NCBI GenBank assembly: GCA_900660155.1
Contig: CABFPE010000028.1
Span: 1,981,413 to 2,005,377, forward strand
Length of the DNA stretch: 23,965 bases
DNA from: Hofstenia miamia
Taxonomy: Eukaryota; Xenacoelomorpha; Acoela; Hofsteniidae
Reading direction: 5' to 3'
Below, piece after piece: positions 1 to 8,879 of this stretch. Both the position numbers and the translations under genes were made by a program. The notes under the pieces were generated by a model that was not told the DNA's origin, made no database searches, and was given only the letters and a program-made list of their open reading frames with translations. Every line of letters starts with the position of its first letter. Position 1 is the first letter of the stretch.

Positions 1-203
1 CGGAAGACAAAAGAACACCTCCAAGACCACCCAATCCTGAGAAGACTTCAGAGGAACTTTGCAATGAATGGACTGATGCAAGACCTGTGTGAAACATCCT
101 AAAGAAATACTCAATTGGGACATTCGTGACAACCAGAAAGCCATTCTTAACCTCAAAGCAAAGATTACACCGGTTGAGGTAGGCCAGGGTGATGATAGAT
201 AAT
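1..203 (+). pseudogene. Coding-like fragment at left edge, unidentified
   Basis: This stretch is clearly less AT-rich than what follows. Frame 1 is open from the window edge to a TAA at about 109-111, with residues such as HLQDHPILRRLQRNFAMNGL. Frame 2 is open from about 78 to a TAA at 201-203, including NWDIRDNQKAILNLKAKIT. Two protein-like frames overlapping out of phase suggest one older coding segment with a frameshift, or the last exon of a gene running in from the left. I do not recognise a family. It could also be transposon-derived. Confidence 0.3.
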
Positions 204-877
204 TCATCTGAACACTGGTCTAATGTTATATTTTCAGATGGTTTTTCAAACCGATAAAATTTCATGTTGATATCATTTATAGTTTTTGAATATCATCGGA
301 GACTGACTATTAACTAATACATAAAAGTTTATGAGAATTGGCATTCCTCTGAAATTCAAATTTTACGTATTATGCCACACAGCTTCTTAACACAGGTATT
401 GGTTGAAATGCATTCCTGAAATTCTATTTTTAGTATTTCATAAACATTTTTTCATGTAATTTATGTGTCGAATTTTTTATTTTTAAAATACTAACAAATG
501 ACATTCAATAAGATTTTTGATTGCAGAATTTTTAAGAAATATGCCTTAGTAATATAAATATAGCCCTTAGTTAGTTTTTGAACCAAATTTTCGCATTTTT
601 TTTCATAAATATTAAAATGCCACTTTTTCTCAGGAAATACTACAAATTATATAAATGAATGCATGTGAATATCCATAGGCTTTTTTGTATTTACAATGTG
701 TTAGACATTTTACATTACAATTATAAAGTTATTCAAAATTAAACCAAGCTCATCGCAATTCCAATTTATTAAGTGGACCAAGTTCAGTACAGGACCAAAT
801 GTGTGATCACTTTATAGATATGCTTATCGAATAAATTAGCCAGTGATTTCACTTATCTTTGAACCAACCATATTTGT
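204..877. other. AT-rich DNA without a recognisable feature
   Basis: No long open frame, no transposon motif and no ordered repeat was seen on either strand. It reads as ordinary intergenic or intronic sequence. Confidence 0.5.
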
Positions 878-1229
878 GACACAAATTAGAATTCTGTGAA
901 CAGCTATTTTGTTTATTGGAAGGTGAATAAACTGGTACATACCCTTCAAAGTTTTTTAGTACCGGTGCCGTAATGCGTTAAAAACAAAAAATGCAAGAAA
1001 CAAACCATCAATTTTTCAAAACAAACGTTTATTAGCATTATACAGAAGTCCCCGACACAAATTAGAATTCTGTGAACAGCTATTTTGTTTATTGGAAGGT
1101 GAATAAACTGGTACATACCCTTCAAAGTTTTTTAGTACCGGTGCCGTAATGCGTTAAAAACAAAAAATGCAAGAAACAAACCATCAATTTTTCAAAACAA
1201 ACGTTTATTAGCATTATACAGAAGTCCCG
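878..1229. repeat. Exact 176-bp tandem duplication (2 copies)
   Basis: Positions 878-1053 and 1054-1229 are identical copies of a 176-bp unit that begins GACACAAATTAGAATTC and ends CAGAAGTCCC. I found no mismatch reading the two copies side by side, although the surrounding DNA is old and decayed. Either the duplication is very recent or it is an assembly artefact. Each copy contains the GC-rich motif TACCGGTGCCGTAATGCG that belongs to the repeat island described next. Confidence 0.9.
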
Positions 1230-1350
1230 TTACCGCAAAAGATTTTTAAAGTAATACTGGTCTCGTACCATAGTGTTAACGGTAACGCAATTTTAATCCG
1301 TTATCATTCCGACGGCACTGGTACCGGGACCGGAACAACGCCATTACCGT
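955..1350. mobile_element. GC-rich nonautonomous transposon-like island, possibly hAT
   Basis: The left part (about 958-985, duplicated at 1134-1161) carries GTACCGGTGCCGTAATGCG. The right part (about 1280-1350) carries the inverted form ACGGCACTGGTACC followed by GGGACCGGAACAACG. This gives imperfect inverted ends around an AT-rich core. GC-rich subterminal palindromic repeats (GGTACC/CCGG) in AT-rich DNA are typical of nonautonomous hAT-type elements, but no transposase and no target-site duplication was found. The class is tentative. Confidence 0.4.
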
Positions 1351-2390
1351 ATATTTAGAATTGGTTTTTTATTAGTCTCTTATAATTTATGTTTTTAAAT
1401 ATTCTGAAAATTTTTAAAATTTGAAGCATTTTCAAAGGAGTTATTGCTGTTTAAAGTGCAAATATTTTGACTGGGATATTGCTTGTTTAACATTGCAATT
1501 TTTAGGTGAGAAAACAAGCAAAATATTTTTGAAGTAATTTTTCGCAGAGCTGTCCATAGTAATGGAAATGCTTTAGGAAGACCGTGGGAATATAATCTTC
1601 CATGAGAATTAAATGGGAAAATATTCGAAAATCCCATCGACTAACGTTGGACAAAATTCCCATGAGAACTAGAACTGCACGGTTAGCCGCAGTTACCAAG
1701 TACAAATTATACAAGTATGGGGTGGCTACAGTTATAACCGAAAATGTCCAAAATTTTTAGACATCAATATCAGTCAATACTCTCTGAAACAATAATTGCT
1801 GTGTCCGCCGCTTTGCAGCAAGTTCAGCACCATAACCACAGTTAATTTAATCCAACAGAAACAGGATTTTGCCATAAGTAAGGTTTCTTGTAAAAAATTG
1901 GTTTTAATGATGGGGGATTTGCCACAGAAAATGTTTTGCCACCATCTTTTAGTAATTTTTCAAGTCTAAAATAAATTTTTTGTTTATTCAATCCCCACTA
2001 TTTTTTAGATAAAACTTCTATTCAAAATCAGAGTTATATTTTAAAATCACATCTACGTTAAGTGAACTTATAGATCCTAATCAGAAAAATATTTTTTAAA
2101 ATTTCTTTGAATAGAAAGTGTTATTAATCTTGTCTATAAAATTCTGCAACTGAATCCAATTGGAAGACTTTTGCAATAAACAAAAATATTCTTTGCAATT
2201 ACATTTTCATTTGTCTTGTTGTTAAAGAGCACCCAGTTTCAGTTTTTTCAGTTACCCCTAATTTCAATATACAAACTCATTTTCAAAAAAATGCTAATTT
2301 GCTAATCATCTTCAAATATTAAATGATGTTATACATTTTCTTGATGTGATAATGAAAAAGTCGTTTTGCAACATTTATATTCTTTAACAA
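1351..2390. other. No firm feature; scattered short open frames
   Basis: The short frames here (for example about 1395-1714 on the minus strand and 1794-1970 on the plus strand) have no family signature and are of a length expected by chance at this composition. A GC-richer patch at about 1675-1745 and 1800-1850 (GCACGGTTAGCCGCAGTTAC; CGCCGCTTTGCAGC) may be another decayed repeat. Confidence 0.35.
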
Positions 2391-2552
2391 CTAAATTTTG
2401 GGATAAACTTTCTCACCAGTCACTGCCTTTTCTGCTTTCACTGAAATAGCTGAGCACCGAAGTTTGTGATTAACAGCTTTTACCTTGATATAAAATAATT
2501 GAAACATGCTTATATCTTGTAGATCCTGATATATAAATTTCCAGTGACTTAC

Positions 2553-2718
2553 TGTTAGGAAACCTCATTTGGGAATTATTAACATAATAGTCTGAAAGTC
2601 TTACAAAAGATAAAATAAGCATAATAATTGTAACAATTAGTTTCACAATATATAATGAGACAACAAAATTAAAGGGCAGGTAAGAACTTAATGACGGCAC
2701 AGGGAAGTGAATGAGCCT
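2553..2718 (-). CDS. Candidate exon with a membrane segment
   Basis: On the minus strand a frame is open from a possible acceptor (GGGTAG, at about 2719-2724) to a donor-like border ACA|GTAAGT at 2553/2552. This gives about 55 codons with no in-frame ATG at its start. It contains a strongly hydrophobic run, FVVSLYIVKLIVTIIMLILS, followed by DYYVNNSQMRFPN, as in one membrane-spanning helix. A further frame that keeps the phase (SVKAEKAVTG, about 2415-2450) ends at a second donor-like GTGAGA. The plus strand also has a strong donor here (CAG|GTAAGA at 2677-2685), so the strand is not settled. The family is unknown. Confidence 0.25.
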
Positions 2719-2801
2719 CTACCCTAGGTTTGACACGATTGATACAAGTAATCTATTTTGCTCTTTAAAAAAATGTTTTTAAAAATTTAAACTATGGTTA
2801 G

Positions 2802-2817
2802 CATGCACTAGTGCATG
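2802..2817. repeat. Perfect 16-bp palindrome
   Basis: CATGCACTAGTGCATG equals its own reverse complement over all 16 bases. It lies about 30 bases downstream, in minus-strand terms, of the stop codon of the candidate terminal exon. It could be a palindromic protein-binding site, a transposon scar or chance. Confidence 0.85.
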
Positions 2818-2846
2818 AATAGATTTTTAAAGTAAAACAACTTTCG

Positions 2847-2983
2847 CTATATTTGGTTGACATCATCCAAATATTGAGTTTTTGTTTCATTTCCTATATT
2901 TATAATATTTGAATGATTTACGTTTGCTACCATTATGTGGTCACTTGCATCGACTGTACTCGGGGATGATCCGAAATCTGCCC
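2847..2983 (-). CDS. Candidate terminal exon of a coiled-coil gene (exon d)
   Basis: On the minus strand an acceptor TTTGTAG (AG at 2985-2984) precedes a 137-nt open segment. It holds two leading bases, 44 codons and a TAG stop at 2849-2847. The peptide is polar and protein-like, with stretches GADFGSSPSTVDASDHIM and NETKTQYLDDVNQI. The entry phase needs one base from the previous exon. The exon at 7736-7803 leaves exactly one base (T), giving TGG (Trp). TRIM gene A lies between the two on the same strand. I know no matching family; the exon is inferred from splice borders, phase and composition. Confidence 0.4.
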
Positions 2984-2999
2984 CTACAAACATACATAT

Positions 3000-3239
3000 T
3001 CATACAAACGTTATAATTTTTTGGTGATATACAATATCAAGTCTATTAGGCGGAGGTATATACAGCATTTACATTTGACTATAGACCAGTTTATACTGGT
3101 AGTCAATCTTTGAACATGATTAAGGCGGCTTAAACTAGCAGCCAATAGGCCAGTTTCAACTGTTTGGAATTATTGAAGTTTAGACATTTTAGCCAATTAA
3201 GAATATAGGAGTTAAAAATAAAAACTTCAATATTGATAC
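3000..3239. other. Downstream flank of TRIM gene A
   Basis: No coding signal was seen. At about 3081-3108 there is an imperfect hairpin whose core is ACCAGT-TTAT-ACTGGT. GC-richer words around it (GGCGGAGG, AAGGCGGC) hint at a small decayed repeat. Confidence 0.3.
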
Positions 3240-3245
3240 TTTATT
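3240..3245 (-). terminator. Candidate poly(A) signal for TRIM gene A
   Basis: TTTATT on the plus strand reads AATAAA on the minus strand, about 200 bases past the TAA stop of gene A. In AT-rich DNA this hexamer is common, so the assignment is weak. Confidence 0.3.
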
Positions 3246-3445
3246 AAGTAATGACCTATTTTTTGAAAAATGGCACTCTCTGCTTTTCCATAAAATTGCA
3301 GCTTAGAATTAGTTTAAAATATATAACAAATATTGAACTTGAAGAATTTGCATTTAAATTCTTTAAATAAATATTTGTATGTACACTTTATATTTCATAT
3401 ATATTTACATACAGGTTTTGCAATGTTCAATATATAGAGAGCAGG

Positions 3446-5443
3446 TTAAGATTTCCATTCACACTTAAGCACTCCACCTAGTTTGTTTGAATAAAAACAA
3501 AAACTGCTTGTAGAAATTTTAGTCAACTGCGAAGGAACTTTTATGTCATTGTAGCTACCTTCTAATCTTTTTATTACTCTGTGCAACCTCTTTCGCCTCA
3601 CATCAAATAATTGTAAATAACCTAAAGATGATAAGAGAAGCATATTTTCATTAAGTAAACACAGTCCATGTATATAACCAATATTAAACTGATGTAGAAT
3701 TTCCTGATTGTTAAATGAGAATAGAACTGCTTGTTTATCAAACGAAAATGCCATTAAATCCATATCTTCACAAACATTCATATATTTAGCATTCGAGGGA
3801 AATCTCGAAGTAGAAGTAACATATTCATTTCGCACCAAGTCATAGCGAATTATAGAACGATCCTTCAAATAAAAAAAAATAAACTCTCTGCAAGGACTGG
3901 GACAAATTAATTCCAGATTCCTGACATTAATAAATGAAATGGGAAATATCTCATGAGATTCAAAGTCTGTAGAAATAGAAACCAAGTTTGCTATTTTCCA
4001 ATTAGGAATGAAGTCTGACCAAAACTTAGAAAAGTACATTACCAAAAGACGTCCACACAATTGCTGAGCAATGCAACTACATCCGATTTCTTTGAATTCG
4101 GTTGCAACTGTATACGTTCTAGAACCTTTGCTACTAATTTCTTCAAGCTGCAGTTTTTCATTATTCGAGCCTAAAACAAGCAAGCTGTTGTTTTTTTTAT
4201 CATATAGTATATCTAGCACGCGAGAAATATCAGAAATATAGCTTTGAATAAAATAGGGGTCAGTATCTGGCATTGAATTCATTACTTTACTGGAGTAATT
4301 TTCACTAGAATCTTCACTATCAAGTGAAAAACCATCAACAATTTCTATATACGCATTGGAACTATCAGTATTTTCACCAACGGACGGGGGTGATTCAACT
4401 ACCAATTTTACTTCAGTTTCAATGTAGCCTAAATAGTCTCTTATACTATTCATCATTATATCATCACTAACGTCTTTTAAATGACTGTATCCCAAATCCA
4501 TTTTATCTACAGAAATGTCACAATTTGTCAAATTTTCATTGATTTTAACAGAATTCTGTAAATCACAAAGCTCATCAAACGACTTGACTCTTAAATTTAT
4601 ATCATTATTTGTAAATTGAACGGAGGTTTCTCTTTGTAATATAAGAGGATCCAAGTTTTTCTGAAATGTGTTTTCAACCTCAGACTTTGCATTTGAGAGT
4701 TTGTCTTTTTCTTTATTAAAAATTTTATTGACCATTTCTAGAATTTTATCTCTTTGAACTGTAAGCGATTCCTCTAACGCTTCTAGAGATTTATCACATT
4801 CTTCCTTCGACTTTGTAAGAGATGTGATAATCAAATTCAATTTGTTCACATTTTTCTCATGCAACTTAATATAGAATATTATGTCATTTTTGAGAAAATC
4901 GATTCTTTCATCAATTGACTCTATATCATGACGTAGATGGCTTACAGCAATACATTTTGAGCAAATAGCTTTCTGACAAGTTGGCTCTCTACAAAATAAA
5001 TCTAGTTTTTTCCCATGAATGATGCATGAAGAAGAATCACAAGATTTTAAAAGATATACTTCATGTCCACAAACAGCTTTTTGATTCTGATGTCTTGCAA
5101 CGCAGGAAGTACACATGATGATAACACATTCCCTGCAGAAATTTGCATCAGTTGCGCTAATATCAATTTCACATATTTTACAAAAATTCGTCAATAATGA
5201 ATTTTTTTGTTTTTTGAAGAAATCAATGAAGTCTGTGGAACGAAAATCTTTCTTTATTGAATCAAAGGAAGCTGACGATCTACAAGTTGGACATTCTATG
5301 TAAGAGTTACTCTTACTAAATTTATCTAAGCATGATTTACAGAATGAATGAAGACAAGGTAAGCAATACGGATCATCCAAATAACATAAACATATGGGAC
5401 AAATTATAAAATCTAAACCACTTAACTCATTGTTCCTTGCCAT
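3446..5443 (-). CDS. TRIM-like RING/B-box/coiled-coil protein A (665 aa)
   Basis: This is one uninterrupted frame from ATG to TAA. RING finger: C15, C18, C30, H32, C35, C38, C51 and C54 form a complete C3HC4 set, around CLPCLHSFCKSC. B-box 1 lies at about 88-127. B-box 2 lies at about 140-172 with C140, H143, C151, C156, C161, C164, H169 and H172 all present. A Lys/Glu-rich helix with heptad hydrophobics, consistent with the TRIM coiled coil, covers roughly 175-275. An acidic, Ser-rich linker follows at about 355-400 and is missing from paralogue B. The last ~250 residues contain short beta-like repeats ending in x-LFDV-type strands, as in WD40/YVTN-like propeller blades, with the shared motif VCEDMDLMAFS at 557-567. 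By family it is probably a cytosolic E3 ubiquitin ligase with the C-terminal region binding a target. No SPRY or clear NHL repeat is seen. The start is supported by alignment with gene B and by the splice acceptor just before it. Confidence 0.93.
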   Translation of the reverse strand: MARNNELSGLDFIICPICLCYLDDPYCLPCLHSFCKSCLDKFSKSNSYIECPTCRSSASFDSIKKDFRSTDFIDFFKKQKNSLLTNFCKICEIDISATDANFCRECVIIMCTSCVARHQNQKAVCGHEVYLLKSCDSSSCIIHGKKLDLFCREPTCQKAICSKCIAVSHLRHDIESIDERIDFLKNDIIFYIKLHEKNVNKLNLIITSLTKSKEECDKSLEALEESLTVQRDKILEMVNKIFNKEKDKLSNAKSEVENTFQKNLDPLILQRETSVQFTNNDINLRVKSFDELCDLQNSVKINENLTNCDISVDKMDLGYSHLKDVSDDIMMNSIRDYLGYIETEVKLVVESPPSVGENTDSSNAYIEIVDGFSLDSEDSSENYSSKVMNSMPDTDPYFIQSYISDISRVLDILYDKKNNSLLVLGSNNEKLQLEEISSKGSRTYTVATEFKEIGCSCIAQQLCGRLLVMYFSKFWSDFIPNWKIANLVSISTDFESHEIFPISFINVRNLELICPSPCREFIFFYLKDRSIIRYDLVRNEYVTSTSRFPSNAKYMNVCEDMDLMAFSFDKQAVLFSFNNQEILHQFNIGYIHGLCLLNENMLLLSSLGYLQLFDVRRKRLHRVIKRLEGSYNDIKVPSQLTKISTSSFCFYSNKLGGVLKCEWKS

Positions 5444-5460
5444 CTAAAAATATAATAATT
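5444..5460 (-). promoter_or_regulatory. 3' splice acceptor abutting the ATG of TRIM gene A
   Basis: Read on the minus strand, ATTATTATATTTTTAG runs straight into ATGG. A T-rich tract plus AG with the start codon as the first exon base implies either a 5'UTR intron or spliced-leader addition. The paralogue B start has the same arrangement (TTTAG|ATGG). Confidence 0.6.
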
Positions 5461-7258
5461 AATCCCCATATTTATTAACATCTTAGTATAATACCATTAT
5501 ACTTAATAAATAGAAATATTAAAATTGACATGCAACTGAGTTGTGACCAACCAAAGCATTGCCAATTTATACTGGAGTATTATAAGGCAAAATTCAGGGC
5601 TTGCAATTAATGCTTGCAATTGCTTAAACTATATTTTTAAGTTAACCTTGCAATGGCAGGAAGTGTACTTGCTATTAGACCACCTTCATCTGAATAGGTC
5701 ATTCCTATGATAACACCAACTTTCCAATTCCATTCGCTATCTTTTCATATGGTTCTCCATGTTGGTCTTTTCTTCCCTCATTTCTCAACTCAATTGAATG
5801 TTTTAAACAGGGTGTTGTTAAATGCATTTCTCCATCCCAATCCTGCACTACTTTCATTTGATTTATTACCCTTGTCCTTCAGCTTCAAATTTTTCATCTC
5901 TTTTCTTTAACTTTCTTTTGTTAGAAAAATATGATCTTGACCTCTTTGATTACATTCAGTTCGCTCTTTCTCACTCTACACACTTCTGTTGTCTTTCATC
6001 AAACAGGCACTCACAAAGTCGCTCAATATATATATATATATATATATATATTAGAGTTCACTATTTGTTAGAAATATTTTACATGTCATCATAGTACGAG
6101 AAATGGTTATTATTAAAACATTTCAGTAGTAATAAAATTTCAATTTTAGGAAGTTCCCCCACCAATTAATTTGAAATTTTTTCATATATTTTACTTATTA
6201 GCATGTACTTTTGATAAAACAGCTGACTATGTGAACATTTTTATTTTGTAATCTAAAAAGTTAGAATATTGTATATTGTATGAAATTAGTGCAATTTTCC
6301 AATTTCTTGCATTGCTACAAAGTCACAAGGTAAATTTTTAGTCACCAACATTTCTTCTTAATCAATTTCAATGCTTAGCATACTTTCTGGTATAGATTGC
6401 ATTTTTCAAGCTACTAGTAACAATTTTAAAATACAACATAATGTGGAACATATGCCTTCAGCATTTCAAACATCAACTTTAATGAAAAAAGATTTCTTGC
6501 AAAAATTAGCTTTCAGTGCAAAATCCTTCACAAATTCTATTTGAACCATTCTTCTAGTATTTTTCAGAGTTTTCTTTTACTAAATTTGCACATTGACACA
6601 AGGCGAAAAGAGAAAATTTATTTCTAGGTAATTACTTTGAATATATAATTTTCGCAATTTCAATTTTCATTTATAAAATGCTTCAGCAGTTGCGCAGTAA
6701 AAAAATTTACCTATTCATAAGAGGAATTCGGTCTTGCAAAATATTTTTGTCTTGATTTGCGTTCTAGTAAAGCGCAAAAGCTTCTGTTTATTTAGTTAAC
6801 AAATGTCTATGTGCAGGCTGCTTTTCAGAAAGATACTAAATTGCTGCTCGCATACTTTAGATCTGAGAGAATCAAGTACAATTCTTTATGTGATGGAGCC
6901 CAAAGTTTTGCTTTTTAACAATTTTTGCATAAAATTTGGGATAAATTTTCAACATTAATTGGTCTTCTCTATTTTGGTTGAAATAATTGAGATTTCAGTT
7001 TATGGCCAAGAGCTGTTCCTTGGTTTCTAAAAAAATAGAGGCATGCATATTTATGGAGGCATTGATATACAAAATTCAAGTGATTTATTTTTTGATGTAA
7101 AATGTCATTTGTGAATTACAAACAATGTGGAAATTATTTAAAAAGTACCATGATTATTGTAATAATTATGTAACAATTAGTGTTAAAATGTACTAGAAGA
7201 CGAGAAAGTTCAAAACACTTACTACATACAAAAATTTAAGTTTTTAAAACAATGGGTC
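5461..7258. other. AT-rich upstream or intronic DNA
   Basis: No supported gene. Short plus-strand frames around 5707-6094 are low-complexity (Phe/Leu/Ser-rich) and end in the TA microsatellite. A minus-strand acceptor-like site (TATTTTTTTAG, about 7033-7043) is followed only by a short frame that soon stops. Confidence 0.45.
6025..6052. repeat. TA dinucleotide microsatellite
   Basis: About 14 uninterrupted TA/AT units following GCTCAATATA. Confidence 0.95.
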
Positions 7259-7285
7259 CCTAGCGCCTCAGGTTTGAACCCACTG
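7243..7285 (-). mobile_element. Terminal part of a hAT-like element
   Basis: On the minus strand the sequence begins CAGTGGGTTCAAACCTGAGG and continues with GGACCCATTG. This resembles the ends of many animal hAT elements (CAGTGG-TTC-AAC followed by GGACCC). The partner end was not found within the window, so this is probably a solitary terminal remnant. It also resembles a tRNA B-box (GGTTCAAACC), but the flanking bases do not make a T-arm. Confidence 0.4.
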
Positions 7286-7735
7286 GTTAAATCGTACTGT
7301 GTGAAAAGGTGTTATGGGTTTATGGAATGTAAATTACAACAAATTTCAAGTCTACCTAGTTTTGAACTACTCATTTTATGTAGGGTCTTAAATATAAATT
7401 TATAGATATAAAGCCAGCATACCTTATTAACCAGCTGGTTAGCAAACACAATCTTTTAGCCACGCGTACCACTCAAACCAGATGTTCATTATTGATAACA
7501 TTTTAGCAAACAATGCTGACAGGTATTCAAGTTATTGCTTCACAACCAGCTTTAGTGACTATATAATTTGCTAATTACTGTTGACAATTTTAGGAGAATT
7601 CATGCAATATAACACACAATAGAATATTTTACAATTCAGCATTTTCTCTATGATTGTGCTTGTGCATTGTTTATTGAAGTTTTCCTTAAATAATATATAT
7701 ATATATTGATTTGAGAAAATTGTTGATATGCTTAC

Positions 7736-7803
7736 ATTTTTGCTCCATTTCTGTAGTTTTTCGGAAGTTTTCACTCATTAAAATTTTGAAGTCTTCTTGA
7801 ATG
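7736..7803 (-). CDS. Candidate internal exon of a coiled-coil gene (exon c)
   Basis: On the minus strand the acceptor TTCAATTTTTCAG is strong and the donor T|GTAAGC is acceptable. They enclose 68 nt: one completing base, 22 codons (including IQEDFKILMSENFRKTTEME) and one leftover T. The sequence is rich in Glu, Lys and spaced hydrophobics, as in a coiled coil. The leading phase fits the end of the exon at 11381-11540 (AG + C = Ser), and the trailing T fits the exon at 2847-2983. The exon is inferred; no homologue was recognised. Confidence 0.42.
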
Positions 7804-7841
7804 CTGAAAAATTGAAGTAATTTATTTTTTTAATCAATGGC

Positions 7842-8170
7842 AGCAATCTAAATCACATAGCGATAATGTATTATATGCTTGCAAAAAGGAGTCGGCCTTG
7901 AAGAAAAATTGATTAAGCCTTTTCAAAAACTTAGAACTCCTAAGTGACAACAAAGAGTTCATCAATATTGCAAGTGCTTCAGATGAAAATAAACTTTTAG
8001 AAATGAGCCTGCGTTATTGTAAACTATATGAACAAATTCATCCACCTGGGAAATTCAAAAGTCAACTATCAATATTCATGAAATTTGATATTAATGAAAC
8101 TTTCTGCTTTAGTTTTCTTACTGAAATGAGATTTATAACTACAAATCAAACATTAGTAACCATTTTTTGA
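7842..8170 (+). pseudogene. Frameshifted coding-like segment, unidentified
   Basis: Starting near an acceptor-like TTTAATCAATGGCAG (ending at about 7843), three plus-strand frames hand over to each other. The first carries SHSDNVLYACKKESALKK. A short one carries EEKLIKPFQKL. From about 7910 a third frame stays open to a TGA at 8168-8170 (about 86 codons, no ATG start) and includes ASASDENKLLEMSLRYCKLY and EQIHPPGKFKSQLS. The composition is much more protein-like than the neighbouring DNA. The simplest reading is an old exon or transposon gene with two frameshifts. The family is not recognised. Confidence 0.35.
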
Positions 8171-8306
8171 ATTTTGCATTTTACAATAACTCTTCACTTC
8201 TTATCATTTCAATCTTTGTAGTCATCATGCATATTTCCGCCAAATGCTAAAATGTGCCATACATTCTCATATATGTAAAAATTACACTATTTATTGAGCA
8301 AAGCGC

Positions 8307-8366
<60 letters not shown>
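8307..8366. repeat. AAT trinucleotide microsatellite (LINE tail)
   Basis: About 20 AAT units. Read on the minus strand they directly follow GCAATAAATTTGCTTTG, so they are best explained as the simple-repeat 3' tail of the adjacent minus-strand LINE fragment. Confidence 0.9.
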
Positions 8367-8699
8367 CAAAGCAAATTTATTGCTTAAATGTATATAAAAA
8401 CTATAAACTAACACATGACAAAAATATTTACAAAACTAATTAAATATGCAATATTAATTAAAGGGCAGTTTTAAAAGTACTTTGACCATGCGTTGAGCTT
8501 ATTATCTATGCCCAATAATGTTTGCCTACTTAATAGAACTTGTTTTATTTTTTTCTTGAAGTGTTTATAGTTTTTCTCACATTTTATATCAATACTTAAA
8601 TCATTCCAAGAGATTGAACATTTAAAAGAAAATGAATCTTGACGATTATTGATGCTAAAAAGTGTTTTATTTCTTTTATTGATTTTGATGTAATTATTA
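8367..8699 (-). mobile_element. 3' end of a non-LTR retrotransposon (LINE)
   Basis: The minus strand encodes about 75 codons ending in TAA at 8473-8471. They contain SFSFKCSISWNDLSIDIK and then YKHFKKKIKQVLLSRQTLL. The pattern (a sF-x-G/C-x3-WN-L-x4-IK block followed by FKKKIK and LL) is the usual C-terminus of CR1/L2/RTE-like LINE polyproteins. A short 3'UTR with AATAAA and the AAT tail follow. It is severely 5' truncated. The 3'UTR word AACTATAAACTA also occurs in the 3'UTR of the larger LINE near 13490, which suggests related families. Confidence 0.6.
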
Positions 8700-8727
8700 A
8701 GAAAACTTTGAACTTAATTCATGAATA

Positions 8728-8812
8728 AATAATAATAATAATAAAAATAAAAATAATAATAATAATAATGAAGCTGTGTAAGAAGGAATAATAATAATAA
8801 TAATAATAATAA
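8728..8812. repeat. Interrupted AAT/AAAT microsatellite
   Basis: Two AAT runs (about 8728-8768 and 8788-8812) are separated by a short non-repetitive piece. They lie at the downstream (3') side of the next minus-strand LINE and are probably its tail. Confidence 0.85.
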
Positions 8813-8879
8813 ACACTATATAAAGAAAACAACTAATAAAATAAAATAAAATAAATGAAAGACTATATAATAACTTTTT

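Noticed and set aside
5115..5303. 62-aa plus-strand frame
   Set aside because: It lies wholly inside TRIM gene A, antisense to the RING/B-box coding region; a shadow frame.
5707..6094. Two overlapping plus-strand frames (67 and 90 aa)
   Set aside because: Low-complexity Phe/Leu/Ser content, partly reading through the TA microsatellite; no homology pattern.
7013..7043. Strong minus-strand acceptor-like TATTTTTTTAG with a short following frame
   Set aside because: Joined to the preceding exon candidate it gives an immediate stop (T+AA), and no donor follows.
7271..7285. tRNA B-box-like GGTTCAAACC on the minus strand
   Set aside because: The flanking bases do not pair into a T-arm and no A-box or acceptor stem is present; a hAT end (CAGTGGGTTC) explains it better.
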